64,000 nt of DNA, from positions 310,001-374,000 of the forward strand of contig BDSI01000009.1 in NCBI GenBank assembly GCA_003117195.1, in the 5' to 3' direction. This document shows, in pieces, positions 11,584 through 22,106 of the stretch. The notes below the pieces were generated by a model. The model was not told the origin of the DNA. It searched no databases and saw nothing but the letters and a program-made list of their open reading frames with translations. The translations under genes were made by a program, and so were the position numbers. Within the stretch, counting starts at the first letter, position 1. Every line of letters starts with the position of its first letter. Origin of the DNA: Eudorina sp. 2006-703-Eu-15. Lineage: Eukaryota > Chlorophyta > Chlorophyceae > Chlamydomonadales > Volvocaceae.

Positions 11584-14500
11584 ATGTGCCTTTGCGCACA
11601 GGCTCTGAACGGCGAATTTCACGAACTTCCGCAGGCAGCAGTGGAGAACGAGGCAGCTCAAGCCTCAAACTCTGCAACTCGGGCCCTTCAAACAAGTAAT
11701 GCGGGCAGCAGCCGCATGCTGATGGACGCTCCACCACCAGTGTTGGCGCCAGCAGGTCCGGCGGCCACAAACAGCGTTGCGGGGCCCCCTGCCGAGGGTC
11801 TGGCTTCGGGCCAGGCAACAACCCAAAACCCAATCCATGCGTCTGGCGCGGTCGCTTCTGGGGAACCGATCTTGCTGCTTCAGCAGACCCCACAACAGCA
11901 GCAGCAAGAGCAGGAGCAGCAGGAGCAGCGGCGCGATCGAGGCACCCAATCAGGAGATGCACGACCGATCAAAGCAGCAGCAGCAGCCGCAGCCGAACCC
12001 GCCATGTGCAGTGCAGCAGATGAAGATGAGCCCAGCGGTCAACAGCAGGCAGCAGCCGAACTACCCGAGCTCTCTCCTGACAACAGCGGAGGCCCTGTCG
12101 GTGCGGGTGACAACACCGACGACCAGAAGCAGGCCCTCCCGGCACACCTGGTGGAGATGTGCCAAAAACTCCAAGATTGTCTAACCGTGACCGCCTGGGC
12201 GGATCCGCGCAGCCGTTGCACCCTGATCCAGTTGTTTTCGTCCATCTTCAGGGACGAGTGCAAGCTGGAGTTTGCCAAGACGCCCGAGGCGACGGCGGAG
12301 ATTTGGACGGTACGGGCCAAGGCGCTCACCGTACTGCAGGACCACCTGATACAGCTCACCTCTGAGGACCCCATGAGGAATGCGGCGGCGGAGGTTCACC
12401 GGTTGCTGGTGCGCACGGATTTCATACCGTGCCTCGTCCGCACGCTGGCCAGGCTTGTGGGTGACGTGTCCGCCGCCGGCGCAGGGCAGGCGGCGGCGGA
12501 GGCCGCGCCAGCAGCGGCCGCTGCCATGGTCCAGCGCGCGGTTCCGATGCCGGCGGTGATTTGCAATTGGTTCACTTTGCTATACTGCGTGTTCATATTC
12601 CACATCACGCGCTCCTCAAACCTCATCCAGCTTTCGGCGGGTGATCCGGTGTTCAACGCCGCCATGCGGGAACTGCGAGGGGCCATTCTCCGCAGTCGAG
12701 CCTTGGAGCATGCGACGAGGGCGGCGATTATCAGCCGGACCACGGTCGTGTCGTCCGGTCCCGGCGACAAAGTCTACGGCGCTGCCGCGGGCGGGAGTGC
12801 TAACACGGACGGCGGCGGTGGCGGCGGTCCCTGCGGCGGCGATGGCCGCTGTGATTTTCACAGTGGCGGCGACGGCGATGGTAGAACCGACAGCGGCAGT
12901 AACCCTGTGGAGGATTCACTCTCAGCAATTGCGAGAGCTGCCGAAACCCAGGCGCAGGCGCTGGCGGCTTTCGCCATGAACTTGCTGCCCAGGTGTCTCG
13001 CTGCCGTGATCCGGAACGCCCGGCAGCACAGGGACCGTTCGGTGGCCGTGTGGTTGGATGTGCTGCTGTCGGGCCCCTGCGTGCAGTACTACCTGCTGCT
13101 GCACGTCGTGTCGCAGCTGTGCGCGGCCGACGGCGGGCCCGACTACGGCCTACCGCCGGGGGCCAGGCTGCCGCCCGAGATCGAGGGCGGCTGCGCGGTG
13201 CAGCAGCAGCCGCAGGTGGCGGAGGAGGCGGACACCGGCGACAAGGGTGACGCTTCGGCCGCTGGCGGCAAGGGGAGCCGCGGCAAGGGTATCGTACTGG
13301 AGACGGATCTCATGATCCAGGCATTCCACTGGTGGGCAGGTAACAGGGCCCGGCCCTGCAGCGACCGGGCGCTGTGGGCCCTGTGCGTGCGCGCCGCCGC
13401 TCTGACGCCGCAGGCTGACGCGCCGCGCGGTAGTAGCAGCAGCAGCACGGGCAGCGGGAGCGGTCGCCGGGATGCCTTCCTAATTCCTACACCCCCTCAG
13501 AAGGCCGTGCGGCTGGCTCTGGCGGCGCTGCGCTGCGCGCTGTCGCTCAGCCGCAACGGAGGCGGCGGTGGCGCGGGTGCACGCAGCCTGTGGCCTCTTG
13601 CCGTACATGTAGCAGAAACCGCGGTCCTGATTCCGCTGGGTGACGGCTGGCCGCATTTTTCGCCGCTGGACTTGCTGGTCTTGATGCCGCTGCCGGCGTT
13701 GGCCGACGCAGAGGTGTCAGGTGCGTTCCCGGAAGCTGTGCCCAGGACTGGCCGCGCAGGCTGACTGCGGGTTGTTTCCATGATGCCGTGCCCCGTGCGG
13801 GTGTTGGCCTCGCAGCTGTCTTCCGCATCCGCAGAGTCTGGGATGCATTTCCGTTTACGTGCTGAGCTTGTGTTCCAATCTGTTGTAGTAGTAGTAGTTG
13901 TTGTTGTTGTTGTGTGGTTATAATGAAAACTGCTCTGTTGTTGGGGTGTGCCGCGCATTCCTTTTCCCAGTCAACCCCGCTCGTCCTCGCCCTTACGCCT
14001 CCCTACGCAGCGGCCGGCGCCGGGGCAGACGCGCAGCTGCCGGCAGAGCCCTGGCCCGAGCTGTCCGCGGCTCTGTCGGCCGGTTACGTCCGCGCCCTGG
14101 AGCGAACCATCCGGAACGAATGTCGTCTAGCCGCCGCCAACTCCTCGAATGAAGAGCTGGCCATGCTGCTGAGCGGCATTGCGCAGCTGGCCAGCCGGAA
14201 TGCGGCGGGCCTCGCAAGCTTGATGGCGTACGGCGAGCCCGGCCAGGTGGCGGCGCTCATTGCCACGGCCGCCGTGGCCGTGCGCCGGGTGCAGTCGGCT
14301 GTCCCCAACATGTCGCAGCTCTGCATCAGGAGTTTCGTGTCGGATGCCGCTAAGCTTCTGAGCCACCTGGAGGGCGCTCTGAGGGCCTGGCGGCACTGGG
14401 ATGCCGCCGGGCTGATGTCGCACGACAGGTACTGGTGGCGGCGGTACGACTTCCATACGACACATAGCGACAGAGGATCGTCCATGGCCAGTCTCTCTGT

Positions 14501-15548
14501 CTCGAGGCAGGGAACGGATGACCCGGGACCTGGCCAGGAAGGATTGGACCGCGGCGGTGGTGGTGGTAGCGGGGCCAGTGGCGACAGCGGCGGTGCCGGC
14601 GGGGACGGTAGTGGCGGCGGCACCCCGAGCGGCGGCATCGACCCGCCGCGCCTCCCGCCGTTGCAGCAGCTATCTCTGCTGGCGGCCTTCGCCACCGCGC
14701 GCTGGTTTCCCGTGGTCAGCGATATCATGGACACCTGCGGAACGCTTCGGCCCTCACAACCGGCCGCCGAGGTTTCAGACATCACCCTCAGGAGCATTTC
14801 CACCATGGCTTTGTGGGTGCAGCCGCTCCTGATCGCCTTCCTGGACTGCCGGGCCGCGGCGGCGTTGTTGGCGGCGTCGATCCAGTGCGTGGGGGAGTCA
14901 CTCGAACACAGCGCGGCCGAGGCGGACCACTGGCAGGCGCTGCTGCTGGGGCCACTGGACGTGCCGGGCTTCGTTAAGAGGGCCAGCAGGGCGGTCCTGG
15001 AGTGCGGACGCCGTGTTGTGGACAGCGGTAGCGACGCTGGGCGCCTGCCTGCGATCACGGGCAATGTCCTGGCCGCCGCCCTGCACCTGCTCGTGGCCTT
15101 CCCCGACCCGGGCCGCGCACTACTGCGGGCCTCTGTGGGCCCTCGGACCACCTTGATGGGCTGGATCGAGTGGGTGGCGGGCAACGGGGGTGCTGCGGCC
15201 GGAGAGCCCGTGCTGCAACACCTGCAGGAGCTGGCCCGGAAGATGCACGCGGGCGGTGATCCGGGCGCGGGGGACGTGGTGCGGCTGCGGGCCTGCCAGG
15301 GCGGCTGGGCCGCGCGGCTGGCGGCGCTGCTGCCGCCACCCTGCGTGGTGGCGGCGGCGCTGCAGCTGCGGCTGTGCGCCAACCCCGGGTGCACCAACCT
15401 GGACGAGGACGACCGCGAGGCGGGGCGGGTGGGGGGACGGCGGGGCGACGCCAGCGGCGGCGAGGCGTTCTACTGCAGCCGATCCTGCCGGAAGGCGCAC
15501 AACCGGAAGTCGCAGGAGCCCGAGACGAGGGCGCGCGGCCGGGGCTAG
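11584..15548 (+). CDS. Large low-complexity protein with degenerate C-terminal MYND-type zinc finger
   Basis: Two exons, 11584-13720 and 14011-15548, join in frame (TCA G / CG GCC) to give 1224 residues. The first ATG in frame is used; an upstream exon ending at the GCACAG near 11602 is an alternative. The N-terminal ~180 residues are Gln/Ala-rich. The middle is mostly helical, Ala/Leu-rich sequence broken by Gly/Ser/Asp linkers. Near the C-terminus, LRLCANPGCTNL is followed about 25 residues later by FYCSRSCRKAHNRKS. This matches the Cys-pair and YCSRxCQxxHW pattern of MYND fingers, but the final His/Cys pair is missing because the protein ends shortly after. Similar MYND-tailed large proteins form an expanded family in volvocine algae (established knowledge); their role is unknown, with protein-protein binding the usual guess. 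Confidence 0.85.
13886..13913 (+). repeat. GTA/GTT trinucleotide repeat in the MYND-gene intron
   Basis: Short run of GTA then GTT triplets within the 290-bp intron 13721-14010, a few dozen bases before the acceptor. Confidence 0.85.
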
Positions 15549-16082
15549 GTGGCAGTAGGCGTCCTCCGCAACGGGTGCCTGGATGCCCGGTACCCGACTG
15601 CCCCGCCCCCCTGTTCATGAGGTCATACGGGGCAGCGCAGTTCGCCGGTGCGGGTCCTGGGTTTAAGAGGCCGTTGAGATGGGGCGTTGGAGGAGGAACC
15701 ATCCGATGGACGGCTCTGGGTCAAGCAGACATGGTTTCAGGCACGACTTGAAGGTGCGCGGGGTTCAGTCAGGTACAGGCAGAAAGCGCTGGGCACCTTC
15801 AGCGGCGGCCTGCACTCGCACTCGCATCTGAGAGGCGTGGCGGTACCAGGCAGGTGCATGGACTGGGAGCAGTGCGAAGCTGCTGACGATACTGATGATA
15901 ATGAGCTCGTATGTGCGGATTGGGGCGACCGACCCATGGGTCGCCTTGAAGACGCCGGACTCGGCGCAGGTGTGGTGAAAGCATCGTGAGGGCGCTCATT
16001 CGCCAACCTGCTGTGGTTGGGCAATCAAACAGCCATCCAATCCATCAGTCGATGGCTGGGGAGAGTGTGTGCGGTTCGGCGG

Positions 16083-16134
16083 GGCATGGGGGGCTAAATT
16101 GAGAAAAGAAATAAACCCGAAGAACGAACCCGGG
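16083..16134 (+). repeat. Dispersed repeat A, copy 1
   Basis: Contains a core close to TTAAATTGAAAAAAG followed by AAATAAACCCGAAG and a short palindrome-like AACGAACCCGGG. Related copies occur at 17700-17737, 40519-40570 and 51842-51867, all in the same orientation, with a weaker match at 22607-22626. Confidence 0.75.
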
Positions 16135-17143
16135 CATGGGGGCCAGGGGTTGAGGCACTGTGTGCCGAGGATACGGTGGCCTACGTACTCCCGCCGAGGG
16201 CCCATCCCATCCATCGGTTGTTGCACGCAATTCTCACGGGGGAAGGGCGGCTCGTACCCGAACGTGTGCCGCTGCGCAGCTGGCCGGTGCTGAGGAGGCC
16301 GGTCTTGAGGAGGGCCGTGAATGGACGCTGCCGCAGGATGCTTGCAGGGTGAGGTCGCTGGTTTCACAGCGCAATAAAGCGGGAGTGGCTTGGGGGCCTT
16401 CCCCTTGAATACCTGAGTGCACCGAAATACGTACCGGAACCTTACAGAAACGACGAAAAGACAGGAGGCCAGCCGTTGCAGGTGGTAGCGGCGGCAGTGT
16501 ACGGTATATTGTACGGCGCCTGGAGAGTGTCGGGCGAAGGATATGTGCTGAAGCGCCATCCTCCCGATCGCGAGTGGCTCTTCGGTCCCCCCTCCCTAAG
16601 TGGCTTAGTTGATTGTTGATAACGGTTGGTGGGTAGTATCTGCGCGTGTCCGAGTAGCCAACCGCCGGCCGCAGTGCGTGCCGGCGTCAAGCCCATGAGG
16701 TACACCCCTCCTCTGCGGGCCCGTTGAACCGCCCGGGTGGGGGCCAGCGGCCAGGGTCCATCTTGTAACGCATCATCCATCCGCCCAACCACCCACATGG
16801 ACAGCCACAGCCACTCACTCGCCTCTTCTACACAGTCTCCGTTTCTACGTTTCCCCCTCCGGATAGCACGCAACGGATAGATCGCTACATATGAGCAGCA
16901 GGGGGCCCACCGCCGCCGCCTCTTCCCAAGTCCACACTCCACCAAGTCCACAATCTGTGCAGCCATTGGCTGAGGGTCTGGTTGTACATTGTTTTGTACG
17001 ACATTATTGTACAGCATTTCTCGAGCACAGTGCAGGGGGCCGACCGACAATATCCAGCCGATCTCCTAACCTTTATACCTTACCAACTACAATCCTGCAG
17101 CCTCTTCCCGGGCGATCAAGCTCGACTGTATCCATCCAAGATA

Positions 17144-17188
17144 TGTACTATATTTGTACTATACTTGTACTATATTTGTACTATTTGT
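17144..17188 (+). repeat. 11-bp AT-rich tandem repeat
   Basis: Four copies of an 11-base unit TGTACTATATT (one copy with C for T, the last diverged) lie about 170 bases 3' of the HODM-like stop codon, probably in or near its 3' UTR. Confidence 0.85.
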
Positions 17189-17355
17189 AGTGTTGATGTG
17201 CCGCCAGCGGCGACGCCCCCCGGCGCTCCAGGCGCTCGACTCCGTCACTTCGGGTGCACCTAGTGCCCACACACACCCTCGAGGGGTTCCGTGAGCGTGA
17301 CCAGGGCAGGCCGTTGTTTGATATAACCACACCTGTGTAAGTACGGCATTCGCCA

Positions 17356-20300
17356 TCAGGTCGCCGTCGCCACCGCTGCCGCTGCGGCCGAGCCACGCGC
17401 GGCTGTCTGCTCGTCTCCCTCCGCCTCCGCCTCCGCCTCCGCCGCCTGCCCGGGCACTGCCGCCGCCGCGGCCTCGTCCAGCAGCTCCAGCAGCGCGGGC
17501 AGACGGCGCTGCAGGTTGGATTTGTACTCCAGGTGCTCGTACGGCAGGTCGCGCAGCGCGCCCGCGAGCGCCGACGCCACGAGCGGCCGGCCCTGTACGG
17601 CTTGCCGTACAGGCATCATGTAGGTGCGGATGGTGAAGACCACGCAGCCGGTGCGAGGCAGCCTGTGATCCCCCATGGAGTGGGGGGCCCGGCGGCGTGG
17701 GGGGTTAAATTGAAAAAAGAAATAAACCCGGGCTGGGAGGAGAGAGAGGCAGAGGGAGGTGGAACGGAGGGCGAGGGGGCCGGCGGCGAGGAGCGTTGAG
17801 TACCGTGGTCGGGAGGGGGATCGGTGGATGGCAGCAGGAGGAGAGGAGAGGGTTGGGAGTGCAGACCCTCGTCGTCGACGGCAGAGATTACCACCGCCCA
17901 GGGGTGCGGGCGTCGCGTGTGCGAGGGTCACCCAAGGGGGGAGGCTCACGATGGAGACGTGTTGCGCATACCGGTCTGCAAACACACGGTACGGTGCGGT
18001 GTCATGGAAGCGCGGACAGGGCGCGGTGGTTGGCTTTCGTGAGGCTGGTCAGGTCAGGTCAGGTCAGGTCAGGTCAGGTCAGGGGCCGACATGTCGCGGG
18101 ATGTGCGGTTCCGGGAGCCATCTTGGGGCTGAGCGCGCTGAGGGCGCCCGAGTGTCCTGTGAGGATAGGGTCTTCGGATGCGGTTTGAGGTGCGTCGCAG
18201 CGACGTCTCCCTCCGGCACATCCCGACAACATACGGTAACGGTAACGGTAACGGGATCCGAGGTCCGATGCGCCGTGTCCCCACTCGGCCGCCGTGCGCT
18301 GCTGCCGCAGCAGGGGCCGCTAGGCCGCCGGGTCCACACAGCGCCGTACGCCTCCCTCCCTGGACAGCCCCTCACCTCACCTCGCCATCCCCCCATCCGA
18401 TCCCGGGGGCCAGCGGGGGGGTCGCAGGCTCTCGACCGGCTCGAGAGCCCTCTCGGCCTGTGTCCGGTCCCAGTCCGTCCGCCCTCTGCACCAGCACCGC
18501 CGACCGGCTCCGAAACCTCCGGGTTGTCAACACCCTCGCCCCGCCACCAGGCCCCGACCCAACCCCGCACCCACCCACCCAGCCCCACCTGTGGAAGTAC
18601 TGGCGCTCCAGCCGCAGCTGCAGGTAGTCGATGCCCGTGGTGTCCTCCGGCGGGGTGGCGGTGGGGGAGGGCGGCGGCTGATAGAACCTGCACACACACA
18701 CACAGGGCCGGGCAATGGGTAAATTACATACGCATACGGGCAAACTATTGGGCACCACTCCGCCCCTCGCATTTCACGCACTCCTGTTCTGCCTGCTTAA
18801 ATAACACACACAAGGCCGGGGACCCGGCCGCGCACCGGCCCAGTCGGTAGGTAACTGGGCCCCTGGACCTCCTGGGGGTGACACGTGCGCAGTGCCGTAC
18901 CGCGTGCACCGACACGGTTGTATGTGCACACCGGGAACCGAGGGGACCGTGTCTGGACACGTGCGAGCACCCACCCACCCACCCACCCACCCACCCACCC
19001 ACCCACCCACCCACCCACCCACCCACCCACCCACCCACCCACCCACCCACCCACCCACCCACCCACCCACCCGGCCGCGCTTCGAGGGCCCGGCCCATCC
19101 CGGGACGTTGACATGTCGCACCACACGGCACGGCACGGCCAGGCAGCTAGCTGCACTCCCAAACAGCGCCTGAACCAGGGGAGATGAATCGCGGGCCGGC
19201 CCCGGAGCTGCCGACCGTAAGGCCCAGACCCCGCACGCCTCCGCGACAGCAATCTCGCGACCGCCAACTGCCTCCCTCCCTCAGCGCGAGCACAACCGGC
19301 CAGGGCGGGCCGTCAGCTGCTACGACGACATCTCCGCGGGCGGGCGGGCGGGCGGGCGGGCGGCGCCACCGCCATCGACTGTCGTGCTGCTGCCGTGCTG
19401 CGGTACGCACCTCGAGAGGTGCAGCTCGTCGGAGGTTGACAGCGTCCAGTTCCAGCGGATGAAGGGCTTGTCCGGCGTCAGGCGGCTCATGAAGCGGTGC
19501 ACCAGCGCCGCCGCGTCCGACCTGTGTGCGGTGGGGTGGGCACGGGACCGCTGCGTTTCTGGGTTTGGGATTTTCCCACCATGGATGATTGGATTTCCCC
19601 ACCAGCCACAAGCCGACAGCCACAAGCCCACCAGCCATCTCCGCGCCGCGCCGCGCCCACACATTGGCCGGGCGACCGCCGCGCGAGCGGCGCAGGAAGA
19701 CGGAACGTGGATGGGGGTGGCAGCTCAGCGCGGCACGTGCGCGCGGAGAACTTGAGGGTCCCATGCCGAGGCGGTCCCATCTCCCATGTCTGTCTTCCGA
19801 GTTCCGACTCAGGGGAACCTCGGGCCTTAAGGCCTCATCTGCTCATCACCATAACTTGTCGCCAGCTAGGCGCTGCCCCGCGTCCTCCTCACCCCTTTAC
19901 CCCGCGGACCGCCGAGGGGCCCCAGGTGGCGGGGCCCCCTCCGCCCTCCACCTGGCCCACCGCTCCCCGACCGCCCACCCACCTCCACCGCGGCACCGGG
20001 TCGTGTATGTCCGGCAGCTCCATGCCCAGCTTCTCAAGCACACTCCAGTGGGCGGGGAAGCACACCACACCGCCCACCAGCCGGTAGCCGCCACCGCCCT
20101 CGCCGGCCCCCTCGCCATCACCCTTACCGGGGGCCATCAGGCAGAAGTCCTCCTGCATGGGCGGGTCGTGGGTGGGTGGGTTCTCCGTGGGTACCGGGGT
20201 GGGGCCGAACTGGGAGGGCGGGGGACGGAGGCGCGTCATGTGGGTGTGGGTGGACAGGAGGGCGCTGCGGGGTGAAGTAATTTGCGAGTTTGGGGTTGGC

Positions 20301-22106
20301 AGTGGGACTGAGGGTGGGAGTGAGGGTGGGAGTGAGGGTGGGAGTGAGCGTGGGAGTGAGGGTGGGAGGGGTCAGAAGGGGTCGTTCAGACGGTCGCGCA
20401 ACCAGCACAGTGGTGAGGGAGGGTGTACGGCTGTCAAGCAGCTGCCGTGCTCGGGGGAGCTGACATCATTTGCGTGTGTGCCGGTTGTTAGGCGCTGGGT
20501 GTTGAGCCAGGGGAAATCAGGGATTCGCAGGCAGCGGATGTCGTTCGGGAAAGAGGATAGTAATGATATTAAGGTTCAAGAAAAAAATGGGAAATACGGA
20601 GCACGGCCAGGACGGTGTGGTGGGGCGGCTCCCGGCCCGTGATTTCTTTCGTACCCTGCCGTACCTGGGTGATGCGACCGGCCACCTCCAGGGGGTCCAC
20701 CCCGCGAGCGGCTGTGTCGAACGACTCGCCTGGAGTGTGCCGTACATGTCCGGAGGCAGTGGCAGGGCCGCGGCAGCAACAGCAGCAGGGGGAATGGAAG
20801 GAGAAGGGGCAGCAGCTGGCAACTTGCAGCTGGCAGGCGCCCCCCTAGAGGGCCCCCCTGGAGGGCACCTCCGCGAACGGGCGAGAGGGGCGAGAGGGGC
20901 GACCGGCAACCTCGCATCCCGCTCCGGGATGGAGCGCTGGAGATGTCGCCCCCTGAAACGTCGAGCCCCATCCTCGGCCTGGCAGGCGGGGCCCAAAATC
21001 GAAAACCCCAACGTCTAGTGGTGGGGCACTGCCAGACCGCGTGCGCCGGTCGCATCCAGGAGCCCCCGCGGATCGGGAGCTCCCCACGTCTTTGCCTCCC
21101 TGATCCCTTATGTTCGCATAAGGACAGGACACGCAATGCTTTACCGCCGATCTACCGACAACAACCCGCGCACGGAGTGTTGTCGAGCAGGGAAGGTAAC
21201 GTTGCTGGGGCCCCGCGGGGCTGAGTGGCCCTCTCCGGTCCGGTCCGTTCCCCAGCACTCAGCACTCAGCCGTCACCGTCACCGTCACCGTCACCGTCAC
21301 CGTCACCGTCAAGGAGCACAAACCCCGGCGGCGCGCCCCACCGCCCTGTGGCGCTGCTCGCTGACCTGCACCCCTCCCCCTCCTGTGGAGCCCCGCAGCC
21401 CCGCAGCCTTCGTACGGCACCTGTCAGCAGGTTGGTGATGACCGCGCCCGCCACAGAGTACCGGCGGGGGTACCTGAGGGGCAGCTCCTCCATCAGCTGA
21501 TCCATCAGCTCCCGACTGGCCTCACGAGCCAGTGGCTGCATGGGAGCATGCATGCGGCGCGGGTGGGGAAGGTGCTGAGGGAGCTGAGGTTGAGGTTGGG
21601 TTCCCGCGGGAGGGCAGAACAGGTGGTTCATGGGTTGATGCAGACGAGTCCTCCCCGGTGCCAGGGCGCGTTATTTCACGTCATCACTTCAAGATGTTCC
21701 CTACGCTGATCGTCAGTGAACATCCAGGTTATAATACGTTTTTTTGAGGGGGGGAGTTGTTCGCAACTAGGGCTTAACGGTTTGCGCTGACCTCGTCGGT
21801 AAGTTGGATAACTGCGTCCCTGCGATCTCTTATGTGTACAGCGCGTTGACGCAGCTGGTCAAGGAGAAGGTCGTCATCTTCATCGACGTGCATCCAGGGG
21901 CCCTCAGGTTCTCGCAAACCTAATAGTAATCGATAAGGCTTCCCGGGTGGGAAACCTTTAAAGGGTAAGTTTGCAAGCGAATCCGAGTTTAAAATGTTTT
22001 TGAAGGGGCAGGCTTTGGGTTGGACGGCGCATCGCAACCCTACTGGTCGCAATAACTTGCAGCCACTGCGGAAAGGCGTTCGTCGAAGGATGTCAAAATT
22101 GGACAT
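17356..22106 (-). CDS. DUF3445 family protein, haem-dependent oxidative N-demethylase alpha-subunit-like
   Basis: Seven exons, 21792-22106, 21421-21535, 20665-20729, 19983-20209, 19411-19521, 18589-18687 and 17356-17662, join in frame into 412 residues from ATG to TGA. Family blocks appear in the expected order: FPPGKPYRLLLGLRE with DDDLLLDQLRQRA at the N-terminus, PLRYPRRY, MQEDFCLM, YRLVGGVVCFPAHW, IHDPVPRW, FIRWNWTLS with ELHLS, and near the end LPRTGCVVFTIRTYMMPV followed by LPYEHLEYKSNLQRRLPALLELL. This is the layout of DUF3445/HODM-alpha-like proteins of bacteria and fungi, where characterised members bind haem and demethylate small amines. A substrate cannot be read from the sequence. 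The linker between VVCFPAHW and the N-terminal half holds a Gly/Asp-rich insert, and the C-terminus ends in an Ala/Glu-rich tail of about 50 residues, both typical volvocine additions. No targeting peptide is obvious. Confidence 0.92.
17700..17737 (+). repeat. Dispersed repeat A, copy 2
   Basis: Core GGGTTAAATTGAAAAAAG then AAATAAACCCGGG. It lies in the HODM-like intron 17663-18588, about 40 bases before the acceptor; on the transcribed strand it reads as a T-rich pyrimidine tract. Confidence 0.8.
18047..18083 (+). repeat. AGGTC pentanucleotide microsatellite
   Basis: About seven perfect copies of GGTCA within the HODM-like intron 17663-18588. A short GGTAAC hexamer run (three to four copies) follows at about 18233-18253. 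Confidence 0.9.
18970..19071 (+). repeat. CCCA tetranucleotide microsatellite, about 100 bp
   Basis: About 25 essentially perfect copies of ACCC in the intron 18688-19410 of the HODM-like gene. The three forward frames all read Thr/His/Pro repeats, which creates long spurious open frames on both strands. Confidence 0.95.
20304..20370 (+). repeat. 12-bp tandem repeat
   Basis: About five and a half copies of GGGAGTGAGGGT (one copy with GAGCGT) in the HODM-like intron 20210-20664. Confidence 0.9.
21271..21311 (+). repeat. CGTCAC hexanucleotide microsatellite
   Basis: Nearly seven perfect hexamer copies in the HODM-like intron 20730-21420. Confidence 0.9.

Larger units (their letters stand above)
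15549..17355. other. Convergent intergenic region (MYND gene / HODM-like gene)
   Basis: Both flanking genes end here, so it should contain two 3' UTRs. I see no protein-coding exon. It contains one copy of a short dispersed repeat (about 16083-16134) and an 11-bp tandem repeat (17144-17188). Confidence 0.6.

Noticed and set aside
14084..15397. 437-codon minus-strand open frame
   Set aside because: Antisense shadow of the second MYND-gene exon; GC-rich coding DNA leaves long open antisense frames.
17592..17613. 22-base palindrome CCTGTACGGC-TT-GCCGTACAGG
   Set aside because: It lies in coding sequence of the last HODM-like exon (PVRQAVQGR) and is short enough to be incidental.
18797..19267. 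Gly-Gly-Trp-Val and Pro-Thr-His repeat proteins on both strands
   Set aside because: These are translations of the CCCA microsatellite in an intron.
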